Source: Xanthomonas arboricola
GTDB taxonomy: Bacteria > Pseudomonadota > Gammaproteobacteria > Xanthomonadales > Xanthomonadaceae
DNA length: 50,695 nt
Reading direction: 5' to 3'
NCBI RefSeq assembly: GCF_003353015.1
Contig: NZ_QREM01000009.1
Span: 1,212,915 to 1,263,609 of the forward strand
In this document: positions 46,458 through 50,695 of the stretch, in pieces
Numbering within the stretch: the first letter of the stretch is position 1
Layout: each line of letters begins with the position of its first letter
Translations under genes and position numbers: made by a program
The notes under the pieces: generated by a model
What the model was told of the DNA's origin: nothing
What the model saw: only the letters and a program-made list of their open reading frames with translations
Databases searched by the model: none

Positions 46458-46811
46458 AACAGCCGGATTGACATTTTTTTAGCATTCGCTTGACATAAGC
46501 GAGCGCTACTGGACCTGACCCTCGGGTCGATCTGCATGATCGCGGTCTGCCATTCGCCCTTTCGATCCGGCCATTCAACGCGGCCAGGATCTGGCCGTTG
46601 CGAAGGAGATCAGCAAGGTCCGTTTCGATGGATTGCAGGCGCAGACCAGGCAACTCCTGTTGCTGCCACGCAGCAGGCACGGCCCATTCCACCGATGCTG
46701 GGCACCCATGGCAAGCACTGGCCATATCCACGCATCGGCGCCGGCCAACGTCGCGCAGTGGCAGGCGCAATGGGTTCGTTACACGCTGACCCATCGCGCA
46801 CGAGGCCCCAC
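46458..46811. other. Gap between receptor and transketolase, possible gene remnant
   Basis: No convincing gene is found. On the minus strand (about 46500-46700) a fragment WQQQELPGLRLQSIETDLADLLRNGQILAALNGRIER reads like protein but has no family I recognise and no good start. It may be a decayed gene. Confidence 0.35.
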
Positions 46812-46812
46812 A

Positions 46813-46840
46813 AAAAAAGCCGGCTTTCGCCGGCTTTTTT
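46813..46840. terminator. Terminator of transketolase
   Basis: A stem GCCGGC/GCCGGC (46819-46824 with 46829-46834) is extended by six A-T pairs (46813-46818 with 46835-46840). The T run works on both strands; the transketolase gene ends 18 bp away. Confidence 0.9.
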
Positions 46841-46858
46841 CAGGCAACACGCAAGGGC

Positions 46859-48859
46859 TTACAGCGCCTTGGCTGCCGCGACCACATGCTCGGCGGTGAT
46901 CTTGAAGTACGCGTACAGCTGGTCGGCCGGCGCCGAGGCACCAAAGGTATCGATGCCGACCACGTCGCCGTCCAGGCCCACGTACTTGCGCCAGAAGCCG
47001 GTCACGCCCGCTTCCACCGCCACGCGCTTGCGCACCGCATTCGGCAGCACCGATTCGCGATAGGCCGCATCCTGGCGGTCGAACACATCGGTCGACGGCA
47101 TCGACACCACGCGCGTCTTCAGCCCTGCCGCGTCCAGGGTCTGCTTGGCTTCCACCGCCAGCCCGACTTCCGAACCGGTGGCGATCAGGATCACGTCCGG
47201 CACGCCGCCTTCGGCCTCGGCCAGCACATAACCGCCGCGCTCGATCAGCTTGAGCTGCGCGTCGCTGCGCGGCTGGTGCTGCAGGTTCTGGCGGCTGAAC
47301 ACCAGGCAGCTCGGGCCGTCCTTGCGGGTGATGGCGGCCTTCCAGCTCACCGCCGACTCCACCGCATCGCCCGGGCGCCACACATCGTTGTTGGGGATGT
47401 AGCGCAGCGAGGCCAGGTGCTCCACCGGCTGATGGGTCGGGCCATCTTCGCCCAGGCCGATCGAGTCGTGCGTGTACACATGGATGGCGTGGGCCGGATT
47501 CAGCGCGCTCATGCGCACGCCGTTGCGGGCGTAATCGCTGAACACCAGGAAGGTGGCGTCGAACGGAATGAAGCCGCCGTGCAGCGCCAGGCCATTGGCG
47601 ATGGCGGTCATGCCGAACTCGCGCACGCCGTAGTAGACGTAGTTGGCATTCGGGTCATCGGTGACCACCGACTTGCTGGCCTTCCACAAGGTCAGGTTGG
47701 AATGCGCCAGATCGGCCGAGCCGCCGATCAACTCGGGCAACAACGGCGCAAACGCTTCGATCGCCAGCTGCGAGGCCTTGCGCGAGGCGATGGTCTGGCC
47801 GTCCTGCTGCGCCTTGGCGATGTAGGCATCGGCCTGGGCGATGAAGTCGGCCGGCAGCTCGCCGTGCGAACGGCGGGTCAGCTCGGCGGCTTCGGCCGCG
47901 TACTGCTTGCCGTATTTGTCGAACAGCTGCTCCCACTCGGCCTGACGCAGCGTGCCGGTGCCACCTGCGCGCCAGCCGGCGTAGATCTCTTCGGGAATCT
48001 CGAACGGGCCGTACGGCCATTCCAGCGCCTTGCGGGCGCCCTCGAGTTCTTCCTTGCCCAGCGGTGCGCCATGCGAGGATTCCTTGCCGGCCTTGCTCGG
48101 CGCACCGAAGCCGATCTTGGTGCGGCAGCAGATCAGCGTGGGCTTGTCGGTATTGTCCAGCGCGGTCTCGATGGCGGCCTTGATCTTCTCGGCGTCATGT
48201 CCGTCCACATCGCGGATCACATGCCAGCCATAGGCCTCGAAACGCTCCGGGGTGTTGTCGCTGAACCAGCCGGCGGTGTTGCCGTCGATGGAGATCTGGT
48301 TGTTGTCCCAGAACGCGACCAGCTTGCCCAGGCCCCAGGTGCCGGCCAGCGAGGCGGCTTCGTGGGAAATGCCTTCCATCATGCAGCCATCGCCCATGAA
48401 CACCCAGGTGCGGTGGTCGACGATTTCCAGCTCCGGACGGTTGTAGCGCTGCGCCAGCAACTTCTCGGCCAGCGCGAACCCGACCGCATTGGCAAAGCCC
48501 TGCCCGAGCGGACCGGTGGTGGTTTCCACCCCGGGGGTTTCGCTGCGCTCGGGATGGCCGGCGGTCTTGCTGTGCAGCTGGCGGAACTGCTTGAGCTGCT
48601 CGATCGGCAGGTCGTAGCCGGACAGGTGCAGCAACGCGTACTGCAACATCGACCCATGCCCGTTGGACAGCACGAAGCGGTCGCGGTTGAACCATTGCGG
48701 GTTGTTCGGGTTGTGCCGGAAATAATCGTTCCACAGCACTTCAGCGATATCGGCCATGCCCATGGGCATGCCGGGATGGCCGGACTTGGCGGCTTCGACC
48801 GCATCTGCGGCGAGAAAACGGATGGCGTTGGCCAGCTGGCGGCGGGTGGGCTGGGTCAT
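46859..48859 (-). CDS. tkt: Transketolase
   Basis: This 666-residue thiamine-diphosphate enzyme links the pentose phosphate pathway to glycolysis. The first half has [34 protein letters not shown], the ThDP/Mg motif [15 protein letters not shown]...DNNQIS, and [16 protein letters not shown]. The second half has the transketolase motif [22 protein letters not shown]. The C-terminal domain is complete. The start ATG at 48859 ([16 protein letters not shown]) fits the family. Its own terminator follows. Confidence 0.97.
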   Translation of the reverse strand: MTQPTRRQLANAIRFLAADAVEAAKSGHPGMPMGMADIAEVLWNDYFRHNPNNPQWFNRDRFVLSNGHGSMLQYALLHLSGYDLPIEQLKQFRQLHSKTAGHPERSETPGVETTTGPLGQGFANAVGFALAEKLLAQRYNRPELEIVDHRTWVFMGDGCMMEGISHEAASLAGTWGLGKLVAFWDNNQISIDGNTAGWFSDNTPERFEAYGWHVIRDVDGHDAEKIKAAIETALDNTDKPTLICCRTKIGFGAPSKAGKESSHGAPLGKEELEGARKALEWPYGPFEIPEEIYAGWRAGGTGTLRQAEWEQLFDKYGKQYAAEAAELTRRSHGELPADFIAQADAYIAKAQQDGQTIASRKASQLAIEAFAPLLPELIGGSADLAHSNLTLWKASKSVVTDDPNANYVYYGVREFGMTAIANGLALHGGFIPFDATFLVFSDYARNGVRMSALNPAHAIHVYTHDSIGLGEDGPTHQPVEHLASLRYIPNNDVWRPGDAVESAVSWKAAITRKDGPSCLVFSRQNLQHQPRSDAQLKLIERGGYVLAEAEGGVPDVILIATGSEVGLAVEAKQTLDAAGLKTRVVSMPSTDVFDRQDAAYRESVLPNAVRKRVAVEAGVTGFWRKYVGLDGDVVGIDTFGASAPADQLYAYFKITAEHVVAAAKAL

Positions 48860-48936
48860 GGGCGTCTATGGAAGCGGAGGGGAACACCGCTGGAAGCGGA
48901 GACCGCTATTCTCCCACAGAGCGTGTTAGTGGGGCC

Positions 48937-49108
48937 GGGATTGGGAATTCGGGATTGGTGAAGCCGAGCCAGAGCCTCTGCAGCCTCGTCTGCTAGACAG
49001 CGGCGCAACTGGCGGCGCAAACGCCGTCGCAACACCCCAACCTGACCTGGCACCTGCCGGTCGCAGCAGCCAGCTCTGACGAATCCCCAATCCCGACTCC
49101 CGAATCCC
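48937..49108. repeat. 172-bp element with 22-bp inverted ends
   Basis: A 22-base heptamer-like sequence at 48937-48958 (GGGATTGGGAATTCGGGATT...) is matched by its near-complement at 49087-49108, about 19 of 22 positions, enclosing 128 bp without a gene. The right end touches the stop codon of the DAACS symporter; the left end lies 78 bp upstream of transketolase. It looks like a small non-autonomous element or a large hairpin. Confidence 0.7.
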
Positions 49109-50388
49109 TATTCTTCGCCCTTGGCCACAAGGGTCGTCAGCGCCAGATCCCCGGTCACGTTCAGCGCCGTCCGGCACATATCCAGGAAGTGATTGACGCC
49201 CAGGATCATGCCGATGCCGACCGGGTTGACCCCGACCATCGCGCAGATCAGCGCCACCACCGGCAGCGAGCCGGACGGCACGCCCGCGGTGCCGATGCCG
49301 CCCAGGATGCAGACCAGCATCACCATGAACTGCTGACCCAGGCTCAAGTCCACGTTGAAGAACTGCGCCAGGAAGATCACCGTCACCCCTTCGAACAGGG
49401 CGGTGCCGTTCTGGTTGGCGGTCGCGCCCACGGTCAGCACGAAGCGCGACACCCGCGGCGGCAGGCCCATCTCGTCGGCCACGCGCAGGGCGGTCGGCAG
49501 GGTGGCGTTACTGGAGGCAGTGGAGAACGCCATCATCGTGGCCTGCTGGGTCTGCCGGAAGAAGCCGATCGGCGAACGTCCGGCGAACTTCACCGCCAGC
49601 CCGTAGCTGACCACCATGTGCAGGCCCAGCGCCAGCACCACCACGCCGACATAAGCGCCCAGACGGACCAACAGATCGAAGCCGAACAGCGCAGCCAGGT
49701 TGAACATGAAACAGGCCACCGCATATGGCGCCAGCCGGATCACCAGGCCGATCAGGGTCATCGAGATTTCGAAGACACCTTCGATGCCGCGCTTGAGCGT
49801 GGCCACCTTTTCATCGGCGGTGAGCACCATGCCCACGCCGAACATCACCGCAAAGAACATCAGCGACAGGATCGCGCCGTTGCTGGACGCTGCAGCTATC
49901 ACGTTGCTGGGCACGATCGACAACAGCATGTCCATGCCCTGCGGCTGGGTGCCTGAGCTGGAGATGATCTCTCGGGTGCGCTCGGCGTTCTGCTGGATCA
50001 ACTGGTTGGCCAGTTGCGGGTCCACGCCCGCGCCAGGCTTGAGCACATTCACCAACACCAGCCCCAGCAACACCGCCACGCCGGACAGCACGATGGTGTA
50101 GCCCAGGGTGCGCCACCCCACCCGCCCGAGCGCGCGGATGTCGCCCATTTCGGAAATGCCCATCACCAAGGCCGAAAACAGCAACGGCACGATCAGCATG
50201 AAGATCAGATTGAGGAAGATCTGCGAGAACGGAGTGGTGACGTACCTGGTCACCATACGCACCCAGTCCGCATCGCTGCCGGCCAGGTAGTAGACCGCCA
50301 GGCCCAGCAGCAGACCGACGGCGAAGCCAATGCCCATCTTCCAATGCAGGGGCAGGCCCGGGCGGCGCGCGGCGGGGGATGCAGTCAT
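49108..50388 (-). CDS. Dicarboxylate/amino acid:cation symporter (DAACS)
   Basis: This 426-residue inner-membrane symporter is of the GltP/DctA family. It has eight or so helices plus the family's re-entrant loops: SSNATLPTALRVADEMGLP (serine-rich HP1), NQNGTALFEGVTVIFLAQ (in place of NMDGT) and the late GGIGTAGVPSGSLPVVALI (HP2), then the NHFLDMCRTALNVTGD end. Substrate choice (glutamate, aspartate, succinate or other) cannot be decided from sequence alone. ATG at 50388 starts MTASPAARRPGLPLHWKMGIG. The upstream 300 bases have no gene except a remnant. Confidence 0.93.
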   Translation of the reverse strand: MTASPAARRPGLPLHWKMGIGFAVGLLLGLAVYYLAGSDADWVRMVTRYVTTPFSQIFLNLIFMLIVPLLFSALVMGISEMGDIRALGRVGWRTLGYTIVLSGVAVLLGLVLVNVLKPGAGVDPQLANQLIQQNAERTREIISSSGTQPQGMDMLLSIVPSNVIAAASSNGAILSLMFFAVMFGVGMVLTADEKVATLKRGIEGVFEISMTLIGLVIRLAPYAVACFMFNLAALFGFDLLVRLGAYVGVVVLALGLHMVVSYGLAVKFAGRSPIGFFRQTQQATMMAFSTASSNATLPTALRVADEMGLPPRVSRFVLTVGATANQNGTALFEGVTVIFLAQFFNVDLSLGQQFMVMLVCILGGIGTAGVPSGSLPVVALICAMVGVNPVGIGMILGVNHFLDMCRTALNVTGDLALTTLVAKGEE

Positions 50389-50695
50389 CTGGTCGGCCTT
50401 GATCTGGACACAAGCCCCGGAGCTTAACAAACGCCATCGACGCGGCCACCTACCCGGCCTGCCGCCGTGCGCCCGCCCGAGGGTAGGTATTCCTCGCGAC
50501 ATCAGGTGATGCAGGCGTTGGAGCGGGCGAGGCCCCTGCGACCAGCCCGCGGATCAGCCGCGCTGCAAGTGCTCTATCCGCAGTGCCCAGGCCTCATCGG
50601 GATGCGACGCGTAAAGCAACGGATGCGTAGACCGGGGGCGTCATCTAGTCGCGACCGGATGCTTGAATCAACAGCCCGGTACGTCGAGGGCGCGG
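50389..50695. other. Right-edge stretch without intact gene
   Basis: These 307 bases carry the presumed symporter promoter and leader (50389-50500) and, beyond that, a coding-like remnant on the minus strand listed separately. No complete gene or RNA is seen. Confidence 0.5.
50554..50640 (-). pseudogene. Remnant of a coding sequence
   Basis: The minus strand encodes a 28-residue peptide ending HPLLYASHPDEAWALRIEHLQRG and a stop, bounded upstream by an in-frame stop. Its composition reads like the C-terminus of a real protein, so a gene may have decayed here or continue beyond the edge with a frameshift. I do not recognise the family. Confidence 0.3.

Overview
The window is GC-rich, densely packed Gammaproteobacterial DNA that looks like Xanthomonas or a very close relative. 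The reasons are the many TonB-dependent receptors, a class I aldolase/pyruvate kinase/PGK/GAPDH series, the paired DUF2339/DUF3999 genes, short tandem GGGAATC-type heptamers between genes, and the overall protein style. This genus call is an inference; no rRNA or tRNA was seen. Bases 4-22 closely resemble the Nextera transposase mosaic end, so the left edge is probably a contig end with leftover adapter.

Layout: (1) 23-1818, sulfate assimilation: the 3' part of cysI overlapping cysH. (2) 1948-6150, minus strand: a metal-uptake set (DUF2946 protein, TonB-dependent receptor, PepSY membrane protein with a His-rich 9-bp repeat). (3) 6437-7633, an orphan GAF-histidine kinase, followed by a gap of about 530 bp with a minus-strand terminator and a possible sRNA. 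(4) 8168-11854, sulfur again: small ORF, CysB-type regulator, divergent cysG-like siroheme synthase and cysK. (5) 12096-13339, a small methyltransferase and a macro-domain protein. (6) 13500-24836, a minus-strand central-carbon block (fba, pyk, HAD phosphatase, pgk, gapA) interrupted by a DUF3999/DUF2339 membrane pair and a small secreted protein. (7) 25326-29225, exported proteins: a SnoaL-like protein, two tandem OmpW porins, an S1/P1 nuclease and a persulfide-dioxygenase-like metallohydrolase. (8) 29301-31393, modABC for molybdate. (9) 31400-33633, a BlaI-type repressor, an M56 peptidase/TonB-like protein broken by a -1 frameshift, and a lipoprotein, with a clear two-box operator. (10) 33784-41950, a CoA hydrolase/transferase, a secreted PI-PLC-like enzyme followed by a TonB receptor, and an L,D-transpeptidase/M23 peptidase pair. 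(11) 42006-46332, an SDR and divergent LysR regulator, then a FhuE/FpvA-like siderophore receptor with a Fur-like site. (12) 46859-50388, transketolase and a DAACS symporter separated by a 172-bp element with inverted ends.

Functionally, the sulfur genes cover reduction of PAPS to sulfide, siroheme cofactor supply and cysteine synthesis. Molybdate import and persulfide oxidation may connect to the same economy. The carbon genes cover lower glycolysis and the pentose phosphate pathway. No phage, transposase, CRISPR or secretion-system genes were found. The items most worth a second look are the frameshifted BlaI/M56 sensor locus, the PI-PLC/TonB-receptor pair, the His-repeat PepSY protein, the shortened CysG and the repeat family.
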